NCBI RefSeq assembly: GCF_004210295.1
Contig: NZ_SDAK01000001.1
Coordinates: 1,612,001 to 1,676,000 of the forward strand
Length of the DNA: 64,000 nt
Direction of reading: 5' to 3'
Source: Lactococcus sp. S-13
Lineage (GTDB): Bacteria; Bacillota; Bacilli; Lactobacillales; Streptococcaceae
Made by a program: the position numbers and the translations under genes
Notes under the pieces: model-generated
What the model was told of the DNA's origin: nothing
What the model saw: the letters and a program-made list of their open reading frames with translations, nothing else
Database searches by the model: none
Shown: positions 30,401 to 38,560 of the stretch, one piece after another
Position numbering within the stretch: the first letter of the stretch is position 1
Layout of the letters: every line of letters begins with the position of its first letter

Positions 30401-31030
30401 ATGCTCAAATTTTTAAAAGAGTGGGGATTATTCATCTTGGTAATCGCTACCGTTCTTCTCTCTCGTATTTTCGTCTGGTCACTTGTCATTGTCGATGGTC
30501 ATTCAATGGATCCAACTTTGGCTGATAAAGAGCGTTTAATCATCACCAAAATTTCTAAGATCAATCGATTTGATATTGTTGTTGCCAAAGAGGGGACTGG
30601 CTCTGGGGGAACAAAGGATATTGTGAAACGTGTTATCGGGATGCCTGGTGATGTTGTTAAATTTAACAATGATCAATTGACAATCAATAATAAAGTTTAT
30701 CCTGAAGCTTATTTAAAAGATTTCCAAAATCAATTTTCTAATAAAACCTTGGCTAAAACTTATGGTGCTTATCCACTGACAAATGAGCTTACTTCACAAA
30801 ATCGCGACTATTTCGTCAGTTTAGCAGAGAATACACGCGCTTTTACTACGGATAGTACAGGGAATCCAACTTTCACAGCTATTATCCCTAAAGGTCAGTA
30901 TTATTTGATGGGAGATAATCGGGTTGTTTCTCAAGATAGCCGAGCAGTGGGGACGTTTAATCGCTCAGCAATTGTAGGAGAAGCAAAGGTCAGGGTTTGG
31001 CCACTCAATAAAATTGGTTTGCTTGAATAA
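30401..31030 (+). CDS. lepB: Signal peptidase I
   Basis: A 209-residue type I signal peptidase that removes signal peptides at the outer face of the membrane. One N-terminal anchor helix (about 7-27) is followed by the catalytic serine in DGHSMDPTL (near residue 35), the catalytic lysine in DIVKRVIGMPGD (near 75) and the GDNR box with its substrate-site residues (YLMGDNRVVSQDSR). Its substrates will include the secreted WxL proteins. It follows rnhC closely and probably shares its transcript. The CTGACG inverted repeat at 31045-31086 follows the stop and probably ends the transcript. Confidence 0.95.
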   Translation: MLKFLKEWGLFILVIATVLLSRIFVWSLVIVDGHSMDPTLADKERLIITKISKINRFDIVVAKEGTGSGGTKDIVKRVIGMPGDVVKFNNDQLTINNKVYPEAYLKDFQNQFSNKTLAKTYGAYPLTNELTSQNRDYFVSLAENTRAFTTDSTGNPTFTAIIPKGQYYLMGDNRVVSQDSRAVGTFNRSAIVGEAKVRVWPLNKIGLLE

Positions 31031-31044
31031 TTTACGGATGAAAT

Positions 31045-31086
31045 GAGAAAAAATACTGACGGATTGATTTCGTCAGTATTTTCTCT
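31045..31086. repeat. CTGACG repeat as hairpin between lepB and purR
   Basis: Two copies in opposite directions: 31045-31062 and 31071-31086, with perfect AAAATACTGACG/CGTCAGTATTTT arms. It sits between two convergent genes and is the only terminator candidate for either. Confidence 0.75.
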
Positions 31087-31093
31087 TATTTTT

Positions 31094-31909
31094 TTATTCT
31101 TCGTCAAAAATATTTCCTAATTTAACATCTATTGAGCGGTTGGCAATATCAATACGATCAACTTTTAGGATAGATTTATACTCATCAACGAGTCGTTCAC
31201 CTTTGAAAGGCCCTTCAAGGAACACAGCAACGCCTGCGAGGAAACAATCAAATTCATGAACAAGACTTCTCATTCCGTTTATTGTGCCTGCACCTTTCAT
31301 GAAGTCATCAACGATCAGTACATTTTGACCGATGGAAAGGCTGCGCTTAGAGAGGGTCATGTTTTCTACGCGTGAACTTGATCCAGACATATAGTTAACA
31401 TTGAGTGTTGCGCCTTCCGTTACTTTTGGGTCACGACGCACAATAACAAAGGGAACATCAAGGATTTCTGCTACGGACTGAGCGATTGGAATTCCTTTGG
31501 TGGCAATGGTCATCACCACATCAACCTGCTTTCCGTGGTATTCGTGCGCAATGATTTGCCCAATTTTTCGAAGATTAACCGGCGTCCCAAGAATATCCGA
31601 AAGGTAAATGTATCCGCCGGGAAGAATTCGGTTTTCCTCACGCAGTAGCTCAGCAATTTCTTCGCTCATCTCCCGCGAGCGTTCATCTGTAATATAAGGA
31701 GTAAAGCGCACCCCACCAAGACTTCCTGGAAAAGTTTCAATTAAGCCAACACCTTGATGTTCAAAAACGCGCTTGATAAAAACCAAATCTTCTGAAATGG
31801 ATGACTTCGCTACTTCATAGTGTTTACTCAATTCATTCAAATTTAACATTTGATTGGGATGATTGATTAAAAAATTCGTAAAATCAACTAATCGTTCGTT
31901 TCTTTTCAT
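31094..31909 (-). CDS. purR: Purine regulator PurR
   Basis: PurR of the Bacillus/Lactococcus type, 271 residues. An N-terminal winged helix (ERLVDFTNFLINHP..., about 3-70) precedes a phosphoribosyltransferase-like domain with the PRPP motif VLIVDDFMKGAGT (about 194-206). In Lactococcus PurR activates purine genes when PRPP is high, binding PurBox sequences. The family N-terminus MKRNERLVDF fixes the start at 31909; an upstream in-frame ATG at 31984 lies upstream of the promoter. A perfect PurBox overlaps the promoter, which suggests autoregulation. Confidence 0.96.
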   Translation of the reverse strand: MKRNERLVDFTNFLINHPNQMLNLNELSKHYEVAKSSISEDLVFIKRVFEHQGVGLIETFPGSLGGVRFTPYITDERSREMSEEIAELLREENRILPGGYIYLSDILGTPVNLRKIGQIIAHEYHGKQVDVVMTIATKGIPIAQSVAEILDVPFVIVRRDPKVTEGATLNVNYMSGSSSRVENMTLSKRSLSIGQNVLIVDDFMKGAGTINGMRSLVHEFDCFLAGVAVFLEGPFKGERLVDEYKSILKVDRIDIANRSIDVKLGNIFDEE

Positions 31910-31939
31910 TGCTTTACCCGTTCTTTTTTTGATAGTTAC

Positions 31940-31968
31940 ATTATAACACTGCATTTCCGAACATTCAA
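31940..31968 (-). promoter_or_regulatory. purR promoter with overlapping PurBox
   Basis: Minus-strand -35 TTGAAT (31963-31968), 17-base spacer, -10 TATAAT (31940-31945). A PurBox on the plus strand, ATTTCCGAACATT (31953-31965), matches AWWWCCGAACWWT exactly and overlaps the -35 box. Confidence 0.75.
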
Positions 31969-32014
31969 GTTTCACGGGAAACAAGACGGGTTCATTTTAT
32001 TCTGAAATAACCAG

Positions 32015-32047
32015 CAAAAAACAGCGGTAACCAGCCGCTGTTTTTTG
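32015..32047. terminator. Bidirectional terminator upstream of purR
   Basis: AAAAAACAGCGG and CCGCTGTTTTTT arms with a seven-base loop. On the minus strand it insulates purR from the genes at 32.2-33.4 kb. Confidence 0.8.
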
Positions 32048-32141
32048 ATTAGGAGTAAACTTTATGAAAAATTTTATTGGAATAAATATATTATAACGAC
32101 TCTTGCTTAATTCTTCTTTAATTCAAGATAAAATGAATCTA

Positions 32142-32171
32142 AAATGCTGACGAAAAATTTCGTCAGCATTT
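32142..32171. repeat. CTGACG repeat as perfect palindromic hairpin
   Basis: AAATGCTGACG and CGTCAGCATTT arms form a perfect inverted repeat. It overlaps the stop codon of the DUF6287 gene by two bases and may act as its terminator. Confidence 0.7.
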
Positions 32172-33119
32172 ATTTTATCTTGTAGTAAGCACAATCTGAT
32201 ACAGCAAAATTCGTTTGTCCACCGTTATTCGCAACGACAATCCTATCTTTAGAAGTGTCCGTCTTATCTACTCCTCCAATATTTTGGGGTGATATGCCTG
32301 CGGGAGCAAACATGAAACCAATGCCATCTGGTTGAGGGGCTGGATTTCCCGAAGCCCAAGCAATATTGTCATAAAACATTTTAGGCACGCTTCCACCTAC
32401 TATTAAATTTCCAGACCAACTCCAAGCATTAGATGAGCAATTCCCATTATCAAAAACTAATAAATCTCCCCGGGAATTTCGCCAAGTACCATTGATTGAC
32501 GAATAATCGCCAGATATAATTTCCTCTAAATTCATTTTTGAACTGCCTGATTTTTCCAGCCATACTTCGTCAACTCCACCAGCACGCATCATATTATCCG
32601 TCAGAACTAACTGCCCATTTTCTAGCTGATAACCAAAGTAATCTTGATTTCCCCCCCACAATCCCAGACAACATGGATTTTCACTTGAGCAATTTTCTTA
32701 GTTATTATGGGACTAGTTGCAGTATTTTGAACACTCCCATAAGTAAACACCAACTGATTTGAGCTTGAAATCTTCGACTGCCCTTTAAAAATCCGTCCGT
32801 CTGTCTTATCTTGGGTTTGAGTAACATTTCCATTTTTATTGAAAACCAAGCTCATTTGATGGTCAGAACTTTTTGCAGCATAAAACTCATAAGATCTCAA
32901 CCACTTACTCAAATCCACTTTTGAATTTAAATTTTTATCTTTGATTGAAAGAGTAGCGGAATTGGAACGATAAGGCTCACCTTGATTATTCTGGACCACT
33001 ATTGGAATTGTCGGAAAAGCAGTAATCACAATCAACAAAAGAATAATAATCAGACCTAAAATTAAACTAAGCAAAATGATTGGATTTTCTTTTTGAGGTT
33101 TCTTTTCCATACAAATCAA
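32170..33119 (-). pseudogene. DUF6287-type membrane protein split by a frameshift
   Basis: Two overlapping frames read as one gene. The upstream part (33119 or 33110 down to 32622) has a membrane helix (PIILLSLILGLIIILLLIVITAF) followed by an extracellular segment. The downstream part (32661-32170) continues it with a DUF6287-like domain (MNLEEIISGDYSSINGTWRNS). The switch falls at a run of seven G on the minus strand (32651-32657). With six G the frames join smoothly as VVWDCGGNQDYFGYQ, giving a protein of about 310 residues. The first ATG overlaps the preceding small gene (ATGA). Whether this is a true break, a phase-variable tract or a sequencing error cannot be told here. Confidence 0.7.
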
Positions 33120-33370
33120 AAATCTTGTATTTGACTATCAACAATTCGCTTTGCATTATCCACCGCAGAATTTCTAAGAAGTTCCACAAAAAAACCTACA
33201 AGTCCAAAGAAAAATAACATTATAAAAGTGATAAAAGGATGCTCCAAACGATATTCACATACACTATCAATAATAAAATAGCCAATCAACAAAATGATGA
33301 GCTGAACAATCACAACCAAAACACCAACTACAAAAAAATTATCTGTTAAAATTTGTCCTAAATTCTCCAC
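33116..33370 (-). CDS. Small membrane protein of unknown function
   Basis: An 84-residue protein with two strong membrane segments (FFVVGVLVVIVQLIILLIGYF and FITFIMLFFFGLVGFFVEL) and a charged C-terminal tail. I do not recognise a family. I prefer the GTG at 33370, which follows a GGCGGGGG ribosome-site-like run; a TTG at 33388 would add six residues. Its stop overlaps the start of the DUF6287-like gene (ATGA), so the two form a translationally coupled pair of membrane proteins. Confidence 0.6.
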   Translation of the reverse strand: MENLGQILTDNFFVVGVLVVIVQLIILLIGYFIIDSVCEYRLEHPFITFIMLFFFGLVGFFVELLRNSAVDNAKRIVDSQIQDF

Positions 33371-33449
33371 ATTAACCCCCGCCTTCAAGTACTAGTAATC
33401 TTATGATAATGACACTACTAGATTTTTTGAGATAAAAAAATTACTGAAA

Positions 33450-33473
33450 GAGCCTGTCAATAATGACAGGCTC
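33450..33473 (-). terminator. Terminator candidate of fusA
   Basis: Perfect 10-base arms GAGCCTGTCA/TGACAGGCTC with a four-base loop, just past the fusA stop. The T run is weak. Confidence 0.6.
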
Positions 33474-33495
33474 AATATTTTGTTAAAATTAAAGC

Positions 33496-35625
33496 TTAGT
33501 CAGCGTTACGGCCGTTTTTAGCGATAATTTCTTCTTGTACTGATTTAGGTACGTCTGAATAGTGGTCAAATACCATCATGAAGGTACCGCGTCCTTGTGT
33601 AGATGAACGGAGAGTTGTTGCGTAACCGAACATTTCAGCAAGTGGAACGAAAGCATTAACGATTTGTGATTTACCGTGAGCTTCCATTGAGTTAACTTGA
33701 CCACGACGAGCAGTCACGTGACCCATGATATCTCCAAGGTTTTCTTCAGGAACAGTGATTGTAACTTTCATCATTGGTTCAAGGATAGCTGGTTTAGCAG
33801 TTTTAGCAGCTTCTTTCATTGCAAGAGATGCGGCAACCTTGAAGGCTGTTTCTGATGAATCGACATCGTGGTATGAACCATCGTAAAGTTTAGCTTTGAT
33901 GTCAACCATTGGGTAACCAGCGAGGACACCGTTAGCCATAGTTTCTACCAAACCTTTTTCAACGGCTGGTACGAATTCACGAGGAACGACACCACCGACG
34001 ATAGCATTTTCAAATTCAAATCCAGCGCCTTCTTCGTTTGGTGTGAATTCGATCCATACGTCACCGTATTGACCTTTACCACCTGATTGACGTTTGAAGA
34101 ATCCACGTGCTGAAGTTCCAGCGCGGAATGTTTCACGGTAAGCAACTTGAGGTGCACCTACGTTAGCTTCAACTTTGAACTCACGACGCATACGGTCAAC
34201 GAGGACATCCAAGTGAAGTTCTCCCATACCAGAGATAACTGTTTCACCAGTTTCTGGGTTAGTTTCAACACGGAAAGTTGGATCTTCTTCTGCCAATTTT
34301 TGAAGGGCAACACCCATTTTATCTTGGTCAGCTTTAGTCTTAGGTTCAACCATCAATTGGATAACTGGTTCTGGAACTTCGATTGATTCAAGGATGATTT
34401 TAGCTTTTTCATCTGTCAATGAGTCACCAGTTGTTGTATTTTTCAAACCAACAGCAGCAGCGATATCCCCAGCGTAAACTGTTTGGATTTCTTTACGAGT
34501 GTTAGCGTGCATTTGAAGAATACGTCCGATACGTTCACGTTTACCTTTTGAAGTATTCAAAACGTATGAACCAGCATCAAGTGTTCCTGAGTAAACACGG
34601 AAGAATGAAAGACGTCCAACAAATGGGTCAGTCATGATCTTGAAGGCAAGCGCTGCAAATGGTGCTTCGTCTGAAGCTGGACGGTCGTCTTCTTCGTCTG
34701 TATCTGGGTTTACACCTTTGATTGCAGGGATATCAAGTGGGCTTGGGAGGTAGTCGATGACTGCATCAAGCATCATTTGAACACCTTTGTTTTTGAAGGC
34801 AGAACCAGCAAGCATTGGGTAGAAATCAACGTTGATTGTTGCTTTACGGATAGCAGCTTTGAGTTCAGCTTCTGTAATTTCTTCACCAGCGAAGTATTTT
34901 TCCATGATATCTTCATCGAAATCAGCGATTGCTTCGATGAGTTTTTCACGCCATTCGTTAGCTAATTCTGTGTATTCTTCAGCATTGAAGTTCAATGATG
35001 CCAATTCAGCGTTGAATTCGTCTGATCCTACAACTGTTTCTTTGATATCTGTACCAAGGTCATTTGTGTAGATTTCAGATTTCATTGTTACCAAGTCAAT
35101 GATACCGATGAAGTCGTCTTCAGCACCGATTGGGATTTGGATTGGATGTGCATTTGCACCCAAACGATCGCCCAATGTAGAAAGTGAGTAGTAGAAATCA
35201 GCACCGATTTTGTCCATTTTGTTAGCAAAAACGATACGTGGAACACCGTATTCAGTTGCTTGACGCCAAACTGTTTCAGTTTGAGGTTCAACACCTGATT
35301 GAGCATCAAGAACGGTTACAGCACCATCAAGAACGCGGAGTGAACGTTGTACTTCGATTGTGAAGTCAACGTGACCTGGTGTGTCGATGATGTTGACGCG
35401 GTTACCTTTCCATTGCGCAGTAGTCGCAGCGGAAGTGATTGTGATACCACGTTCTTGTTCTTGTTCCATCCAGTCCATTTGTGAAGCACCTTCGTGGGTT
35501 TCACCGATTTTGTGGATTTTACCAGTGTAATAAAGAACACGTTCTGTTGTTGTTGTTTTACCAGCATCGACGTGGGCCATGATACCGATATTACGTGTAT
35601 TAGCAAGTGAAAATTCGCGAGCCAT
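33496..35625 (-). CDS. fusA: Elongation factor G
   Basis: EF-G, 709 residues, the GTPase that drives ribosomal translocation. The G motifs are intact: [12 protein letters not shown] (G1, near 17), [12 protein letters not shown] (G3, near 81) and NKMDK (G4, near 136). Domains II to V follow to the C-terminus. The ATG at 35625 has an AGGAGAAC site. It is the last gene of the str cluster here; tuf is not adjacent. A 260-base structured gap separates it from rpsG. Confidence 0.98.
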   Translation of the reverse strand: MAREFSLANTRNIGIMAHVDAGKTTTTERVLYYTGKIHKIGETHEGASQMDWMEQEQERGITITSAATTAQWKGNRVNIIDTPGHVDFTIEVQRSLRVLDGAVTVLDAQSGVEPQTETVWRQATEYGVPRIVFANKMDKIGADFYYSLSTLGDRLGANAHPIQIPIGAEDDFIGIIDLVTMKSEIYTNDLGTDIKETVVGSDEFNAELASLNFNAEEYTELANEWREKLIEAIADFDEDIMEKYFAGEEITEAELKAAIRKATINVDFYPMLAGSAFKNKGVQMMLDAVIDYLPSPLDIPAIKGVNPDTDEEDDRPASDEAPFAALAFKIMTDPFVGRLSFFRVYSGTLDAGSYVLNTSKGKRERIGRILQMHANTRKEIQTVYAGDIAAAVGLKNTTTGDSLTDEKAKIILESIEVPEPVIQLMVEPKTKADQDKMGVALQKLAEEDPTFRVETNPETGETVISGMGELHLDVLVDRMRREFKVEANVGAPQVAYRETFRAGTSARGFFKRQSGGKGQYGDVWIEFTPNEEGAGFEFENAIVGGVVPREFVPAVEKGLVETMANGVLAGYPMVDIKAKLYDGSYHDVDSSETAFKVAASLAMKEAAKTAKPAILEPMMKVTITVPEENLGDIMGHVTARRGQVNSMEAHGKSQIVNAFVPLAEMFGYATTLRSSTQGRGTFMMVFDHYSDVPKSVQEEIIAKNGRNAD

Positions 35626-35699
35626 GTTGTTCTCCTATTTGATTTTAATAATGAGAGTTTCTCATTAAGTTTATTGTACCAAATTTTTGTTTAAAAATT

Positions 35700-35844
35700 A
35701 AAACAAAACCGAGCAGGCGAGGAGCCCAAGCCCGGTAATGTTCGTTTTTATCACCAATTTGATGATTTACAATCTTTTCGATTGTAAAATTCGATTTGCT
35801 AAGCAGATTCGAGGAAAGAGGTTCCGAAGCGTACAGAGGTACGC
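35700..35844 (-). other. Structured rpsG-fusA spacer
   Basis: This 260-base gap contains three inverted repeats: GCGTAC/GTACGC (35829-35844), TTTACAATC/GATTGTAAA (35766-35788), and a terminator-like ACCGGGC/GCTCGGT stem followed by TTTGTTTT on the minus strand (35701-35737). No gene is visible. It may set the ratio of ribosomal protein to EF-G expression by partial termination. Confidence 0.5.
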
Positions 35845-35885
35845 GAGGGTTCTCTTGACGAAGAAGCTGCGACGCAAATTGGATT

Positions 35886-36353
35886 TTACCAGCGGAAGTG
35901 AGCGAACGCACGGTTAGCTTCAGCCATTTTGTGAGTGTCTTCACGTTTTTTGACTGCTGCACCTGTGTTGTTAGCTGCATCCAAGATTTCTTTTGCAAGA
36001 CGATCTTGCATAGTGTGTTCACCACGGTTACGAGCGATTGTTACCAACCAACGAAGTCCGAGAGTTGTACGACGTTCTGGACGAACTTCAACTGGGACTT
36101 GATAGTTAGAACCACCAACACGACGAGCGCGAACTTCAAGAACTGGCATGATGTTTTCCATAGCAGTTTCGAAGACTTCGAGTGGGTTGTTTCCAGTAGC
36201 TTCTTCAAGTTGTTTGAAGGCTCCGTAAACGATTTGAGCAGCAACTCCGCGTTTACCATCAAGCATTACGCGGTTGATAAGACGAGTTACTACGACTGAG
36301 TTGTACATTGGATCTGCCAAAACTTCACGTTTTGGGGCACGATTTTTACGCAT
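35886..36353 (-). CDS. rpsG: 30S ribosomal protein S7
   Basis: S7, 155 residues, a primary 16S binding protein of the 30S head. It begins [15 protein letters not shown] and ends [12 protein letters not shown], both typical. It lies 18 bases after rpsL with an AAGGGAGA site. In many bacteria S7 or its mRNA region autoregulates the str operon. Confidence 0.98.
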   Translation of the reverse strand: MRKNRAPKREVLADPMYNSVVVTRLINRVMLDGKRGVAAQIVYGAFKQLEEATGNNPLEVFETAMENIMPVLEVRARRVGGSNYQVPVEVRPERRTTLGLRWLVTIARNRGEHTMQDRLAKEILDAANNTGAAVKKREDTHKMAEANRAFAHFRW

Positions 36354-36371
36354 TCTTACTTATCTCCCTTC

Positions 36372-36785
36372 TTAAGCTTTTGGTTTTTTAGCACCGTATT
36401 TAGAACGGCTTTGTTTACGGTCAGATACACCTGCTGTATCAAGTGCACCACGAACGATATGGTAACGTACCCCTGGAAGGTCTTTTACACGTCCACCACG
36501 AAGAAGTACAACACTGTGTTCTTGGAGGTTGTGTCCGATACCTGGGATGTACGCTGTTACTTCCATAAGGTTTGAAAGACGTACACGCGCGAATTTACGG
36601 AGCGCTGAGTTAGGTTTTTTAGGTGTCATAGTACCAACACGTGTTGCTACTCCACGTTTTTGTGGGCTGGCAAGTTTAGTTTGTACTTTTTTACGGCTGT
36701 TGTAGCCAACGTTCATAGCTGGTGACTTAGATTTAGACACTTGAGCTTGACGTGGTTTGCGTACCAATTGGTTAATTGTAGGCAT
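36372..36785 (-). CDS. rpsL: 30S ribosomal protein S12
   Basis: S12, 137 residues, in the decoding centre. The streptomycin-related loops are present in wild-type form ([15 protein letters not shown] with K near 56; [14 protein letters not shown] with K near 101). It is the first gene of the str operon, with a leader of about 190 bases and a strong promoter at 36982-37010. The start [12 protein letters not shown] is standard; the ribosome site is weak. Confidence 0.98.
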   Translation of the reverse strand: MPTINQLVRKPRQAQVSKSKSPAMNVGYNSRKKVQTKLASPQKRGVATRVGTMTPKKPNSALRKFARVRLSNLMEVTAYIPGIGHNLQEHSVVLLRGGRVKDLPGVRYHIVRGALDTAGVSDRKQSRSKYGAKKPKA

Positions 36786-36981
36786 TTTACTGTCTGCTTT
36801 TTATATTTTTCCACATTATCTGCGAAGCGATGAGAAATACAAAAGCATTCCTTTCTTTTTATTGGATGGCGAATCGCCAATTTTTTAGTCAGTATATGGT
36901 CGCTTAAGCCAAGTTCTGACAAGAAGTTTAGCAACTTATACAAGTTCTCCTGGGAGTCCAAAGTAAAAAGTACCGTCTAAT

Positions 36982-37010
36982 ATAATATCATGTTTTCTTT
37001 TTTTTGTCAA
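36982..37010 (-). promoter_or_regulatory. str operon promoter
   Basis: Minus-strand -35 TTGACA (37005-37010), 17-base A-rich spacer and -10 TATTAT (36982-36987). The long leader (36786-36975) holds the direct motif CTTGT and no convincing gene. Confidence 0.8.
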
Positions 37011-37052
37011 TCTTTTTTTGTTGGTTTTTTACCTCTTAATTTTTCACTTACC

Positions 37053-37081
37053 TTGGGCTTTTGCGCTTTTTTTGGTATAAT
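37053..37081 (+). promoter_or_regulatory. dacA promoter, six bases from the ATG
   Basis: -35 TTGGGC (37053-37058), 17-base spacer, -10 TATAAT (37076-37081). The dacA ATG begins at 37088, so the transcript should start at or near the start codon. Confidence 0.65.
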
Positions 37082-37087
37082 CAAATC

Positions 37088-38395
37088 ATGAAAAAAATTG
37101 GAATTGTTTTTTGTATTTTATTGATAAGTTTGCCTTTGTTTGCTGGATTTTCAGCAAAGGCGGATACGACTTCGGCGGCAGCTGATTTTTCAGTGGCGGC
37201 AAAATCTTCCATTGCTATCGATGCTTCGAGCGGAAAGATTTTGTATGCCCAAAATGCTGATGATTCGAGTACGGCTATTGCTTCAATTACTAAATTGCTG
37301 ACGGCTTATTTGGTTTATAAAAATGTGGCTGACGGAAAATTAACTTGGGATACCAAAGTTGGCTTGTCTGATTATGCTTATGAATTGACGCAAAATTCTA
37401 ATGCCAGCAACATTCCACTGGCGCAAACAGAAAAATACACGGTCAAAGATTTGGTCAACGCACTTTTGCTTCCGTCAGCAAATTCGGCGGCAGTGGCTTT
37501 AGCTGAAAAAATTGCGGGTTCTGAGCCAAAATTTGTAGATATGATGACGGCACAAATGAAAGCTTGGGGAATTACAGACACGCATTTGGTTAATGCTTCG
37601 GGCTTGCCTAATGATGATTTAAATGGTCATATTTATCCTGGATCAGCGCAAACAGCGACAAATACGATGAGCGCTAAAGCCGTCGCTGTGCTTTCTTATC
37701 ATTTGCTCAAAGACTATCCTGAAATTTTAAAAATTACGAAAAAAACAAGTCTTCCTTTTGATGAAGGAGGAAAGTCGCAGATGACTTTGACCAATACAAA
37801 TCAGATGTTGGATGGTTTTGCGACTTCACGTAAGGGTGTGGATGGTCTGAAAACAGGATCAACGAGCTTTCAAATTGACTGTTTTGCTGGAACGACGCAA
37901 CAAAATGGTTTTAGAATTATCACCGTTGTTTTAGAAGCAGAAAATCCTGCAACGGATAATTCTACTCCTTTTACATTGACCAATCAGCTGATGAACTACG
38001 TTTATGGCCACTGGCGGACGACAACTTTGGCTCAAAAAAATCATGTTTTTCCTGAATTTCCTAAGCTTTCTGTGCGTGATGGTCGAGCAAACGCCACTCA
38101 GCTGGTAGCAGGAAAAACAATTTCTCCCGTTGTTCCTTATGCCAGTGATGGCAGTGCGGATGTCAAAGGGATAAAGTTGAAATTTAGTGATAAAAAATCA
38201 AGTGTTGTCGAGGCACCTGTCGCCAAAGGCAAAAAACTGGTGGAATTATCTATCTCGGTCAAAGATAAACTTGGCTATCTGCCACAATGCAGCGGCGAAC
38301 ATTTCCCGCTCGTCGCCAAGAGTGCTGTGGCGCGCAGCAATCCTCTCAAAGTGATGTGGAATCACTTTGTCACTTTTGTCAATGAAAAATTGTAA
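37088..38395 (+). CDS. dacA: D-alanyl-D-alanine carboxypeptidase (PBP3/DacA type)
   Basis: A 435-residue low-molecular-weight penicillin-binding protein that trims the terminal D-Ala from peptidoglycan stem peptides. A signal peptide (MKKIGIVFCILLISLPLFAGF) precedes the serine peptidase domain with SITK (near 65), SAN (near 130) and KTG (near 254). A beta-rich C-terminal domain follows, and a C-terminal amphipathic segment likely touches the membrane. Only the ATG at 37088 puts the signal peptide at the N-terminus. No ribosome site exists and the -10 box is six bases upstream, so translation may be leaderless. The stop is followed at once by CTGACG repeats that can form a terminator. Confidence 0.93.
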   Translation: MKKIGIVFCILLISLPLFAGFSAKADTTSAAADFSVAAKSSIAIDASSGKILYAQNADDSSTAIASITKLLTAYLVYKNVADGKLTWDTKVGLSDYAYELTQNSNASNIPLAQTEKYTVKDLVNALLLPSANSAAVALAEKIAGSEPKFVDMMTAQMKAWGITDTHLVNASGLPNDDLNGHIYPGSAQTATNTMSAKAVAVLSYHLLKDYPEILKITKKTSLPFDEGGKSQMTLTNTNQMLDGFATSRKGVDGLKTGSTSFQIDCFAGTTQQNGFRIITVVLEAENPATDNSTPFTLTNQLMNYVYGHWRTTTLAQKNHVFPEFPKLSVRDGRANATQLVAGKTISPVVPYASDGSADVKGIKLKFSDKKSSVVEAPVAKGKKLVELSISVKDKLGYLPQCSGEHFPLVAKSAVARSNPLKVMWNHFVTFVNEKL

Positions 38396-38397
38396 GA

Positions 38398-38525
38398 AAA
38401 ATGCTGACGGAAACTTTTTGCCGTCAGTTTTTTTGTCAATTTATTTTCGTCAGTATTTTCTCTGGTGAAATTGGGTTGCGTCAGTGATTTCTCTGACCAA
38501 ATTCAATTCCGTCAGCATTTTCTCT
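38398..38525. repeat. CTGACG dispersed repeat, five copies
   Basis: The densest intergenic cluster: 38398-38410, 38421-38427, 38448-38463, 38479-38498 and 38509-38525. The first two face each other (AAATGCTGACGG/CCGTCAGTTTTTTT) and act as a dacA terminator candidate; the other three are direct copies of CCGTCAGTATTTTCTCT variants. Confidence 0.8.
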
Positions 38526-38526
38526 A

Positions 38527-38558
38527 ACAAAAAACACTGTCAGCTGACAGCGTTTTTT
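38527..38558. terminator. Terminator of the glcU-like gene
   Basis: AAAAAACACTGTCAG and CTGACAGCGTTTTTT arms around a central AGCT; it works on both strands between two convergent genes. Confidence 0.75.
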
Positions 38559-38560
38559 TA

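Noticed and set aside
32050-32100. Ten-codon plus-strand peptide (MKNFIGINIL) with a good ribosome site (TTAGGAG) between purR and the DUF6287 gene
   Set aside because: Too short to support, no promoter or conservation evidence; could be chance.
35645-36025. 126-codon minus-strand frame between rpsG and fusA
   Set aside because: It is the shifted frame of the rpsG 3' end continuing into a structured spacer; no start signal.
36713-36961. 82-codon minus-strand frame across the rpsL leader and start
   Set aside because: It begins at TTG without a ribosome site, overlaps rpsL in another frame, and the str leader is a better explanation.
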